From assembly GCF_003990645.1 (NCBI RefSeq), contig NZ_RYZK01000002.1, forward strand, positions 186,001 through 250,000: a DNA stretch of 64,000 bases. The letters are read 5' to 3'. Positions 7,405 to 14,659 of the stretch are shown here, piece after piece; within the stretch, counting starts at the first letter, position 1, and each line of letters starts with the position of its first letter. The notes below the pieces were generated by a model. That model saw only the letters and a list, made by a program, of their open reading frames with translations, made no database searches and was not told the origin of the DNA. Source of the DNA: Shimia sediminis. Its GTDB lineage: Bacteria; Pseudomonadota; Alphaproteobacteria; Rhodobacterales; Rhodobacteraceae. Both the position numbers and the translations under genes were made by a program.

Positions 7405-8604
7405 ATGTCTGACAAAGTACGTCAACAGGCCGAGGCCGTTCTGGCCGAAGTGGATGAAGTCACTGCGGTGGTTCTGCCCGAACCGACCGAGGCAACCGCC
7501 ATTGTGCCACTGGCCGAAGCCGATGAACCACTGAGCGCCGAGATTACCAAACGCATGGCCGAGCTGGACATGACCGACACCGGATCCATCGTGAATTTTG
7601 GGTCTGCCGCGCAGGCGGAATTGCAGGAAATCTCTCAGGCCATGCTGGCGGATGTGCGCAACAAGGATGTCGGCCCTGCCGGTGACAGCTTGCGCAACAT
7701 CGTGACCACGATCCGGGGCTTTTCGATCTCGGAACTCGATGTGCGTCGCGAACGCTCGTTCTGGGAAAAACTCTTGGGCCGCGCCGCGCCTTTCGCCAAG
7801 TTCACTGCCCGCTACGAGGAGGTTCAGGATCAGATCGACAAGATCACCGACAACCTCCTGAGCCACGAACACACCCTGCTCAAGGATATCAAATCGCTCG
7901 ACAAGCTTTATGACAAGACGTTGGGTTTTTACGACGAACTGGCGCTCTACATCGCCGCAGGCGAAGCCAAGATCGCCGAGATGGACGCCAAGGACATCCC
8001 CGCGAAAGAAGCCGAAGTTCAGGCCGCGGACGAGAAAGATCAGGTCATGAAGGCGCAGGAACTGCGCGACCTGCGCGCCGCCCGCGATGATCTCGAACGC
8101 CGCGTGCATGACCTGAAACTCACCCGTCAGGTCACCATGCAATCGCTGCCCTCAATTCGCCTGGTGCAAGAGAACGACAAGTCGCTGGTCACCAAGATCA
8201 ACTCGACGCTGGTCAACACCGTGCCGCTCTGGGAAACCCAACTGGCACAGGCCGTCACCATCCAGCGCAGCGCCGAAGCCGCCGCCGCCGTGCGTGATGC
8301 CAACGACCTGACTAACGAACTGCTCACATCAAACGCCGAGAACCTGCGTCAGTCCAACAAGATGATCCGCGAGGAAATGGAACGCGGCGTCTTCGACATC
8401 GAGGCGGTCAAAGCGGCCAATGCCAACCTGATCGGCACCATCGAGGAAAGCTTGCAGATCGCGGACGACGGCAAAGCCAAACGCGCCGCTGCCGAAGCTG
8501 ATCTGAAACAGATGGAGGCCGATCTGCGCGACACGCTGGCTGCGGCCAAAGCCAAGGCAACCGGCCTCGGCGACACCGTTGCCACCTCAACCGGCGGGGC
8601 CTGA
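7405..8604 (+). CDS. telA: TelA-family toxic anion resistance protein
   Basis: The 399-residue protein is a soluble, almost fully helical coiled-coil protein. After an acidic N-terminal 60 residues it shows the TelA core: S-F-W-E-K-L-L-G near residue 115, a long D-K-I-T-D-N-L-L segment, and later the L-P-S-I-R-L-V-Q-E-N conserved block near residue 250. TelA/KlaA proteins are linked to resistance to tellurite, peptides and other envelope stress, but the mechanism is not established. A clear AGGGGGA-type ribosome binding site precedes the ATG. The partner genes on both sides suggest one complex or pathway. Confidence 0.9.
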   Translation: MSDKVRQQAEAVLAEVDEVTAVVLPEPTEATAIVPLAEADEPLSAEITKRMAELDMTDTGSIVNFGSAAQAELQEISQAMLADVRNKDVGPAGDSLRNIVTTIRGFSISELDVRRERSFWEKLLGRAAPFAKFTARYEEVQDQIDKITDNLLSHEHTLLKDIKSLDKLYDKTLGFYDELALYIAAGEAKIAEMDAKDIPAKEAEVQAADEKDQVMKAQELRDLRAARDDLERRVHDLKLTRQVTMQSLPSIRLVQENDKSLVTKINSTLVNTVPLWETQLAQAVTIQRSAEAAAAVRDANDLTNELLTSNAENLRQSNKMIREEMERGVFDIEAVKAANANLIGTIEESLQIADDGKAKRAAAEADLKQMEADLRDTLAAAKAKATGLGDTVATSTGGA

Positions 8605-8610
8605 TCCAAG

Positions 8611-9531
8611 TTGCAAAAACTCCGCGCGCCCTTGTTCGGTCTGTCCCTGGTTGCACTCGCGGCCTGTGACGGGCTGTCTCCGGGGCGGGGCACCACCGCA
8701 CCGGTCACCGCACCACCGCCATCCGGCGAGAGCGCCGCGCTGAAAACCTACTACGCCGAGGTGCAGCGAGACCTTCTGGCCCGTGGCCTTCTGCGGACAG
8801 ACGGCGGCGGGCCGGATACCCCCTATACGCCCGACATGCTGGCGCGAAACTTTGAACAAATCGCCTTTTATGACGAATACGCACGCGGTCAGGGCCTGCG
8901 CAAATCTTCTGGTGGTGCAGGACAACTGAGGCGCTGGACCGGCCCTGTGCGCCTCTCGCTGGAATTTGGCAAATCCGTACCGGGCACCCAGCGCAGCAAG
9001 GACGAGTCTGATGTCGGCGGCTTTGTGACCCGCCTCGGCGGGCTGACGGATCACCCGATCTCGATGACACGCAGCCGCACCAATTTCCACGTTCTTGTGA
9101 TGGGCAAGGACGACTCGGCCCAGCTTGAATCCCGCCTGCGCCAGATCATCCCCGGAGCCAACAATTCGACGATCCGCCTGTTCACCAACCCACCGCGCGA
9201 CATTCATTGCCTGGTGGCGGCGTTCTCTGACACTGACAATGACAATTCGTATCGTCAGGCCGTCGCCCTTGTACGCGCCGAACACCCGGATCTCTTGCGC
9301 AAGTCGTGCTTTCACGAGGAAATCGCCCAAGGGTTGGGTCTGGCCAACGACAGCCCCGATGCGCGCCCCTCGATCTTTAACGACGATGACGAGTTTGCTC
9401 TGCTGACAACCCATGACGAGGCGCTTTTGTCGATGCTCTACGACCCCCGACTGGCCGTTGGCATGACCCTTGATGAGGCCCGCCCCGTCATCCATCTCAT
9501 GGCCCGCGAAAAAGCGGGACGCCTGTATTGA
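8611..9531 (+). CDS. DUF2927 lipoprotein
   Basis: The 306-residue protein starts at TTG 8611, six bases after the telA stop. It has a short signal peptide ending in the lipobox L-V-A-L-A-A-C, predicting a lipoprotein, then a Pro/Thr-rich linker. The rest matches the DUF2927 type: a central V-R-L-S-L-E-F-G block and the conserved C-F-H-E-E-I-A-Q-G-L-G-L-A-N-D motif near residue 230. The H-E-E element recalls metalloprotease-like motifs, but the family has no demonstrated activity. Position between TelA and SPFH suggests a periplasm-facing partner of that membrane system. Confidence 0.8.
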   Translation: MQKLRAPLFGLSLVALAACDGLSPGRGTTAPVTAPPPSGESAALKTYYAEVQRDLLARGLLRTDGGGPDTPYTPDMLARNFEQIAFYDEYARGQGLRKSSGGAGQLRRWTGPVRLSLEFGKSVPGTQRSKDESDVGGFVTRLGGLTDHPISMTRSRTNFHVLVMGKDDSAQLESRLRQIIPGANNSTIRLFTNPPRDIHCLVAAFSDTDNDNSYRQAVALVRAEHPDLLRKSCFHEEIAQGLGLANDSPDARPSIFNDDDEFALLTTHDEALLSMLYDPRLAVGMTLDEARPVIHLMAREKAGRLY

Positions 9532-9553
9532 CCCCAAAAGGAGACCTGATCCC

Positions 9554-10675
9554 ATGGGTATTTTTGACTTTCTGACCGGTGAATTCATCGACGTCATTCA
9601 TTGGGTGGACGACACCCGCGACACCATGGTCTGGCGCTTTGAACGCGAGGGGCATGAGATCAAGTACGGCGCCAAGCTGACCGTCCGCGAGGGACAAGCT
9701 GCGGTGTTTGTGCACGAGGGCCAGCTGGCGGACGTCTTCACCCCGGGTCTCTATATGCTCGAGACCAACAACATGCCGATCCTGACGACGCTGAACCACT
9801 GGGATCACGGCTTCAAGTCACCGTTCAAATCGGAAATCTACTACGTCAACACCACCCGGTTCAACGATCTGAAGTGGGGCACCAAGAATCCCATTATTGC
9901 CCGCGATCCTGAATTCGGCCCGGTGCGCCTGCGCGCCTTTGGCACCTATTCGATCCGCGTGGTAGACCCCGCCCGCTTCCTGACCGAGATCGTCGGCACC
10001 GATGGTGAATTCACCATGGACGAGATCAGCTTCCAGATCCGCAACATCATCGTACAGGAATTCTCGCGTGTGATCGCGGGTTCGGGCATTCCGGTTCTGG
10101 ACATGGCCGCCAACACCGCTGACCTCGGCAAGCTGGTCGCGGCAGAGATTTCGGGCACGCTGGCCGAATACGGGCTCTCGATGCCGGAGCTTTATATCGA
10201 AAACATCTCGCTGCCCCCCGCTGTCGAGGAAGCGATGGACAAGCGCACCTCCATGGGCATCGTTGGCGATCTGGGCAAATACACCCAGTTCTCCGCCGCC
10301 GAAGCCATGACCGCCGCCGCACAAAACCCTGCCGGGGGTGGCATGGCCACAGGTATGGGTGCCGGAATGGGCCTAGCAATGGCCCAGCAGATGAGCGGCC
10401 CATGGGGCGCACGCCCCGCTGCCGCCCCTGCCCCACAAGCAGCCGCCGCCCCTCCGCCTCCGCCGCCGGTCGAACATGTCTGGCACACCGCTGTAAACGG
10501 CGAGACCAAAGGCCCCTTCTCCAAAGCCGCCATGGGCCGCATGGCCACCGCCGGCGAACTGACCCGCGAAACCTATGTCTGGACCGCAGGCCAAGACGGC
10601 TGGAAACGCGCCGAAGACGTCTCTGAACTGGCACAGCTCTTCACCATCCTGCCGCCACCACCTCCGGGGACCTGA
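9554..10675 (+). CDS. SPFH-domain protein with C-terminal GYF_2 domain
   Basis: The 373-residue protein begins MGIFDFLTGEFIDV at ATG 9554, behind AAGGAGA. Residues about 30-240 form an SPFH/band-7 domain of the YdjI (virion core protein) type. This is followed by a Gly/Met/Ala-rich linker, a Pro/Ala-rich stretch and a GYF_2 (DUF4339) domain near residues 310-365, recognised by W-H-T-A-V-N-G-E-T-K-G-P-F and V-W-T-A-G-Q-D-G-W-K. SPFH proteins build oligomeric membrane scaffolds, and GYF_2 modules bind peptides or membranes. It lies four bases before the Rid gene. Confidence 0.88.
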   Translation: MGIFDFLTGEFIDVIHWVDDTRDTMVWRFEREGHEIKYGAKLTVREGQAAVFVHEGQLADVFTPGLYMLETNNMPILTTLNHWDHGFKSPFKSEIYYVNTTRFNDLKWGTKNPIIARDPEFGPVRLRAFGTYSIRVVDPARFLTEIVGTDGEFTMDEISFQIRNIIVQEFSRVIAGSGIPVLDMAANTADLGKLVAAEISGTLAEYGLSMPELYIENISLPPAVEEAMDKRTSMGIVGDLGKYTQFSAAEAMTAAAQNPAGGGMATGMGAGMGLAMAQQMSGPWGARPAAAPAPQAAAAPPPPPPVEHVWHTAVNGETKGPFSKAAMGRMATAGELTRETYVWTAGQDGWKRAEDVSELAQLFTILPPPPPGT

Positions 10676-10678
10676 AAC

Positions 10679-11083
10679 ATGCGCGACGTGGTGTCTCCGG
10701 ACAGCCTGCGCGACGCGGTGGACGCAACCGGGTTTTCTCCGGCCGTGCGCGCCGGGGATTTTCTGTTTCTCACCGGAGCAACCGGTGGCGCGCCCGATGG
10801 CACGATGCCAGACAGCGTGTCCGAGCAATGCCATAACGCGCTGGCAAAGGTCGTTGAGGTTCTCAAGGCCGCAGATCTCGACGCAAACGCCGTGGTGGAC
10901 CTGACCAGCTACCACACCGATATAGAAACTGACTTTGCCGCGGTGGACGCAGTCCTGCGCGCTGTGTTGTCCGAACCCCTCCCGGCGTGGACCGCCGTCG
11001 AAGTTGCTCGCCTGCGCCGCCCCGGCGCCCGGATCGAGTTTCGTATCGTCGCCCACGCCCCAAACACAACGACAAAGCCATGA
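10679..11083 (+). CDS. Rid-family (YjgF/YER057c/UK114) protein
   Basis: The 134-residue protein has the Rid fold signature: G-D-F-L-F-L-T-G-A-T-G-G in the first strand region, the Q-C-H-N-A-L-A-K helix and A-W-T-A-V-E-V-A-R-L near the C-terminus. In the RidA subfamily a conserved arginine deaminates reactive enamine/imine intermediates. Here the final R-R-P-G-A-R-I-E-F-R segment carries candidate arginines but departs from the RidA consensus, so it may belong to another Rid subgroup. It overlaps the cytochrome b561 gene by four bases. Confidence 0.82.
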   Translation: MRDVVSPDSLRDAVDATGFSPAVRAGDFLFLTGATGGAPDGTMPDSVSEQCHNALAKVVEVLKAADLDANAVVDLTSYHTDIETDFAAVDAVLRAVLSEPLPAWTAVEVARLRRPGARIEFRIVAHAPNTTTKP

Positions 11084-11613
11084 CCAAACGCACCTTCATC
11101 AAATGGCTCCACTGGCTGAGCGCCGGGCTGATCCTTTATTTTTATCTTGTCGAACCTGAAGAGACCCGCGGTCAGACCAACAAGGCCGAGGCCCTATCTA
11201 CCCATGCGGGCATGGGGATCGTACTGGGACTTGTCACCGCCATCTGGCTCTTCATGTTTCTGCGCAAGGGACTTGCCGGGCGGCCCGGCCCAAAGCTACC
11301 CGGCTGGGGCAAACGCTTTCACACCCTGTCCCACAAGGCCCTGCAACTCGGCGTTCCGCTGATGGTCGCCACCGGCGCCTTCTCCGGGCTTGCGGCCCCT
11401 TTCGTGATACGGGCCTTTGGCACCCTGCCCATCAACCCCGGCTTTGGCGGCAAAGGCCTGCACAACCTCGCCGAGGAAATCCACGAGGTTGTCTTCAACG
11501 CACTTCTCTTTGTCATCGTCGCCCATGTGCTCTTTCACCTCTGGCGGCATCTCATGCTCAAGGACAACGCGCTGCGCATCATGGCGCCCAAGGCATTGCA
11601 CAAATACCTCTGA
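11080..11613 (+). CDS. Cytochrome b561 family protein
   Basis: ATG 11080 overlaps the preceding stop as ATGA and gives 177 residues with four membrane helices. Candidate haem-ligating histidines are seen in K-W-L-H-W-L (helix 1), L-S-T-H-A-G-M-G (helix 2), F-H-T-L-S-H-K (before helix 3) and V-A-H-V-L-F-H-L-W (helix 4), the expected distribution for a di-haem b561 that moves electrons from quinol to periplasmic acceptors. Its presence suggests that the cluster has a redox-active membrane step. Confidence 0.88.
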   Translation: MTKRTFIKWLHWLSAGLILYFYLVEPEETRGQTNKAEALSTHAGMGIVLGLVTAIWLFMFLRKGLAGRPGPKLPGWGKRFHTLSHKALQLGVPLMVATGAFSGLAAPFVIRAFGTLPINPGFGGKGLHNLAEEIHEVVFNALLFVIVAHVLFHLWRHLMLKDNALRIMAPKALHKYL

Positions 11614-11637
11614 GCCTTCATCTTGCTAAAAATACTC
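11614..11637 (-). repeat. Conserved intergenic motif GAGTATTTTTAGCAAG, copy 1
   Basis: Read on the minus strand, this gap carries GAGTATTTTTAGCAAG followed by ATGAAGGC. Very similar strings occur at 57494-57518 (minus) and 62695-62717 (plus). It is non-coding here. I recall the same motif as frequent in Rhodobacterales intergenic DNA, but could not search. Confidence 0.6.
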
Positions 11638-11658
11638 CCGCCGGAGGCTTATAATCTC

Positions 11659-12768
11659 ATGTCCCAAACCCCGCCACCGCCCCCGTCCCCCGAGCAAACG
11701 CACCGCTTTCCCTGCCAGCAATGCGGGGCGGACTACCGCTTCGATCCGGGCAACGGCACGCTGACCTGCGACCATTGCGGCCACGTGACCGCGATGGAGG
11801 AAAACGACACACCCACAATCCGCGAACTCGATTTCCGCAAAGCCCTGAACGACCAGCTGCCCGCGCAGGAAATCGAAGAGACCCGCGTCACCCAATGCCC
11901 CAACTGTGCCGCCGAGGTCGCCTTTGACGCCGCAGCACATTCGACCGAATGCCCCTTCTGCGCCACGCCGGTTGTGGCCGACACGGGCACGCACCGCCAT
12001 ATCAAACCCCGCGCGGTCTTGCCCTTTGCGTTGAGCGAGCGACAGGCCCACAAGGAAATGACTCAATGGCTCGGGCGCCTGTGGTTCGCGCCCAACGGGC
12101 TCAAGGAATACGCCCGCAAGGGACGCAAGATGAACGGTATCTACGTGCCCTATTGGACCTATGATGCCGACACCAAAACCAAATACACCGGCCAGCGCGG
12201 CACGATCTACTTCGTCACGGAAACCGTGATGGTCGACGGCAAACGCCAGCAACGACAGGTGCAGAAGATCCGCTGGACGCCGGTTTCGGGCCGGGTAGCG
12301 CGGTTCTTTGACGATGTGCTGGTGCTGGCCTCACGTGCGCTGCCAAAACGCTACACCGACGCGCTCACCCCGTGGGACCTGAGCCACCTGCGTCCCTATT
12401 CCCCCGAGTTCCTCGCCGGGTTCGCCGCCGAGGGCTACACGGTTCAGCTGGACGAAGGCTACGATGAAGCCCGCCACATCATGGATGGCATCATCGAACG
12501 CGACATTCGTTTCGACATCGGCGGAGATCGCCAGCAGATCCACCAGATGTCGACCAAAGTCAGCGACGTGACTTTCAAGCATATCCTGCTGCCGGTCTGG
12601 CTCGCCGCCTATAAGTACCGCGGCAAGACCTATCGCTTTGTGGTCAACGGCCAATCGGGCAAGGTTCAGGGCGAACGCCCCTGGTCGGCCTGGAAAATCA
12701 CCTTTGCCGTCTTGCTTGGGCTGACTGCTGCAGGCATCATCGGCTTCCTCATTGCCCAAAATCAATAG
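11659..12768 (+). CDS. Membrane-anchored double zinc-ribbon protein
   Basis: ATG 11659, behind a GGAGG, gives 369 residues. After a Pro-rich head come two zinc ribbons: C-Q-Q-C with C-D-H-C (about residues 20-45) and C-P-N-C with C-P-F-C (about residues 85-115). A long beta-rich region with Y-V-P-Y-W-T-Y-D follows, and the protein ends in one membrane helix (about 345-366) with a short tail. Homologues are often annotated as TFIIB-zinc-finger or primosomal-like proteins, but nothing here supports a replication role. Its place behind the SPFH and TelA genes suggests a membrane-associated adaptor. Confidence 0.75.
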   Translation: MSQTPPPPPSPEQTHRFPCQQCGADYRFDPGNGTLTCDHCGHVTAMEENDTPTIRELDFRKALNDQLPAQEIEETRVTQCPNCAAEVAFDAAAHSTECPFCATPVVADTGTHRHIKPRAVLPFALSERQAHKEMTQWLGRLWFAPNGLKEYARKGRKMNGIYVPYWTYDADTKTKYTGQRGTIYFVTETVMVDGKRQQRQVQKIRWTPVSGRVARFFDDVLVLASRALPKRYTDALTPWDLSHLRPYSPEFLAGFAAEGYTVQLDEGYDEARHIMDGIIERDIRFDIGGDRQQIHQMSTKVSDVTFKHILLPVWLAAYKYRGKTYRFVVNGQSGKVQGERPWSAWKITFAVLLGLTAAGIIGFLIAQNQ

Positions 12769-12772
12769 AGAC

Positions 12773-13447
12773 ATGACCCCACATTCAAGCTTGCAAGGCC
12801 TGCTGGCCGACCGCCACTCCTGCCGCGCCTTCAAATCCGATCCGGTGCCACGGAATGTCATCGAAACCATCCTGACCGATGCGGGCCGCGTGCCCTCGTG
12901 GTGCAACGCCCAGCCCTGGCAGGTGCATGTGACCAATGGCGCCGCAACGGAAGCCTTTCGCACGGCCATGTTGGACGCTTTCGACACCGGCGCGCCCAAC
13001 ACTGACTTTGGCGGACCCTCAGGCTATAGCGGCGCGCGCAAGGAACGACGCCAGACCTGTGGCATGCAGCTTTATGATGCGGTTGGGATCGGACGGGGTG
13101 ACCGGCCCGCGCGCACGGCCCAGATGCGCGAGAATTACGCGTTCTTTGGCGCACCACATGTGGCGATGATCACCTCGGCGGCAGAGCTCGGCGCTTACGG
13201 GGCGCTTGACTGTGGCGGGTTCATCACCTCGTTCTGCCTCAGCGCGCAGGCACAGGGCATCGCAACCATTCCACAAGCCGCACTGGCCTATTACTCCGAT
13301 CAGGTCCGGGCGCATTTTGACATCCCCGGTGATCAACTGGTGCTGGCAGCGATCTCTTTTGGCTACGAAGACCCCGACCACCCGGCCAACAAGTTTCGCA
13401 CCGACCGTGCCGCACTGGACGAAATGGTGATCTGGCACGAGGGTTAG
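12773..13447 (+). CDS. Nitroreductase family FMN oxidoreductase
   Basis: The 224-residue protein starts at ATG 12773, four bases after the preceding stop; a TTG at 12752 is in frame but overlaps more. The N-terminal R-H-S-C-R-A-F and the P-S-W-C-N-A-Q-P-W-Q segment bind FMN in nitroreductases, and the C-terminal A-A-I-S-F-G-Y-E-D-P is also typical. Such enzymes reduce nitro- or quinone-type compounds with NAD(P)H. It is the last gene of the co-directional run that starts at 6429 and may serve the same stress response, though it could be independent. Confidence 0.87.
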   Translation: MTPHSSLQGLLADRHSCRAFKSDPVPRNVIETILTDAGRVPSWCNAQPWQVHVTNGAATEAFRTAMLDAFDTGAPNTDFGGPSGYSGARKERRQTCGMQLYDAVGIGRGDRPARTAQMRENYAFFGAPHVAMITSAAELGAYGALDCGGFITSFCLSAQAQGIATIPQAALAYYSDQVRAHFDIPGDQLVLAAISFGYEDPDHPANKFRTDRAALDEMVIWHEG

Positions 13448-13462
13448 ACACCTCTTTCGCGC

Positions 13463-13554
13463 AAAGGGTTTCGAAACCCTTTGAAAACGCAAACTCACAT
13501 TTGCGTCGCCAAGTGCCTTCAAAGGCACTTGAACAAGCCGTTTCGAAACGGCTT
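13463..13554. repeat. Array of four 20-bp palindromes with exact 24-bp period
   Basis: Four inverted repeats start at 13463, 13487, 13511 and 13535, each 20 bp with a 4-bp spacer. The first (AAAGGGTTTCGAAACCCTTT) and last (AAGCCGTTTCGAAACGGCTT) are perfect; the second has 7-bp arms and the third 9-bp arms. Arm sequences differ between units while symmetry and spacing are kept. The array sits between convergent genes (nitroreductase and DUF2235), with no T-run. Confidence 0.85.
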
Positions 13555-13597
13555 GCGCGCGCAGGTACATACCTTGCTTGCCCCCAGTTGGACACCA

Positions 13598-14659
13598 TCA
13601 ATCAGCCCAGGTCAGATCCTGCGCAAGGTCCGCGTCCACATGGCCACGGGCCGTTTCATGAAGGCTCTCTGAGACATCCCGCCCCACGGCGCGGGCCTTG
13701 CGGAACAGGAACATCTTGCCCCAACTGTTCCAGGTCCCCACCGAGGGCGCTTCGGCGTCGATCTCAAACCGATCCTGCCAGCCCTCGGGCAGCGGTAGCC
13801 CGCACCCTTCTGCCTTTTCCAACATCCAGACCAGCGGGATATTGGCCAGCGGACGGGCGGCTTCGACCCCACCCAATTGCCCGCCGATATCCCCATGGGC
13901 ACCACGGAACCAGACCTGCTGCGCCCGCCCGCCCCATCCTTCGGGACATTCCCATAACACCGGCTCAAACACCTCGCGCGTCTCGTTCAGCGCCAAAGCG
14001 TGAAAGCCGTGTTTGATCGATGGCCCCAGATGATGGTTGTGAAACGCGTGACGTTCCTCGGTCAACCGCCACAACAGCGGCAAACGCAGGCCCAGCGCCT
14101 TGACCGTATCCCAGACACCGATCATCTCGATCTCGGTCTCGGGGTAGCAGTGTTCAGCCGCAAAGGCCCGGGCCGCATCCCCATCCGGGTTGGCCTCGTA
14201 CAGCCGATAAATCTGCCGCACATTGCGTTCCGTGGCACAGGACGCCCGGAGCAACCCGACACGGTCAATGACCCCTGCCAAGGAGCGCACCGCAAAGGCC
14301 CCGCGTGAATAGCCCATCAGGAAAATACGGTCGCCGGGGCGATAGCGCGATGCCAGGAACCCATAGGCCCTGCGGATTTGACGATTCAGGCCCCGCCCCA
14401 TCATCACATCCAATGTCGAGCGCCAGTTGTTCCACTGCACGCCCGCCTCGTAATACACGGTCACCTGCCCGTTCATCTCCTGCAGCAGGCGATAGGTCAG
14501 ACCGGCATTGGTCTCTTCCCCCGGTTCGAGCGAAGACATGGTCCCGTCGAGGATAATCACATGGATCTGAGGCCCGCGCCCGCGCGTCTTGGTGTGGTCA
14601 GTCCGAAGCGGGCGACCTAGCCACCGAAAAATCCGTTTACTGAGACCTGACAGATCCAT
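13598..14659 (-). CDS. DUF2235 alpha/beta-hydrolase
   Basis: The 353-residue protein has the DUF2235 layout. The nucleophile elbow G-Y-S-R-G-A is near residue 118, preceded by the conserved D-G-T segment (residues 38-40) and followed by D-T-V-K-A-L-G; a downstream H-G-D-I-G-G supplies the likely catalytic histidine/aspartate region. Some family members are type VI secretion phospholipase effectors (Tle1 group), but no secretion genes are visible here, so a housekeeping esterase or lipase is equally possible. Its start overlaps the 3' end of the CoxL-like gene by 23 bases. Confidence 0.82.
   Translation of the reverse strand: MDLSGLSKRIFRWLGRPLRTDHTKTRGRGPQIHVIILDGTMSSLEPGEETNAGLTYRLLQEMNGQVTVYYEAGVQWNNWRSTLDVMMGRGLNRQIRRAYGFLASRYRPGDRIFLMGYSRGAFAVRSLAGVIDRVGLLRASCATERNVRQIYRLYEANPDGDAARAFAAEHCYPETEIEMIGVWDTVKALGLRLPLLWRLTEERHAFHNHHLGPSIKHGFHALALNETREVFEPVLWECPEGWGGRAQQVWFRGAHGDIGGQLGGVEAARPLANIPLVWMLEKAEGCGLPLPEGWQDRFEIDAEAPSVGTWNSWGKMFLFRKARAVGRDVSESLHETARGHVDADLAQDLTWAD

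Noticed and set aside
10987-11079. Upstream extension of the cytochrome b561 frame
   Set aside because: The extension overlaps the Rid gene in another frame and adds an Arg/Pro-rich stretch; ATG 11080 gives the standard b561 start and an ATGA overlap.
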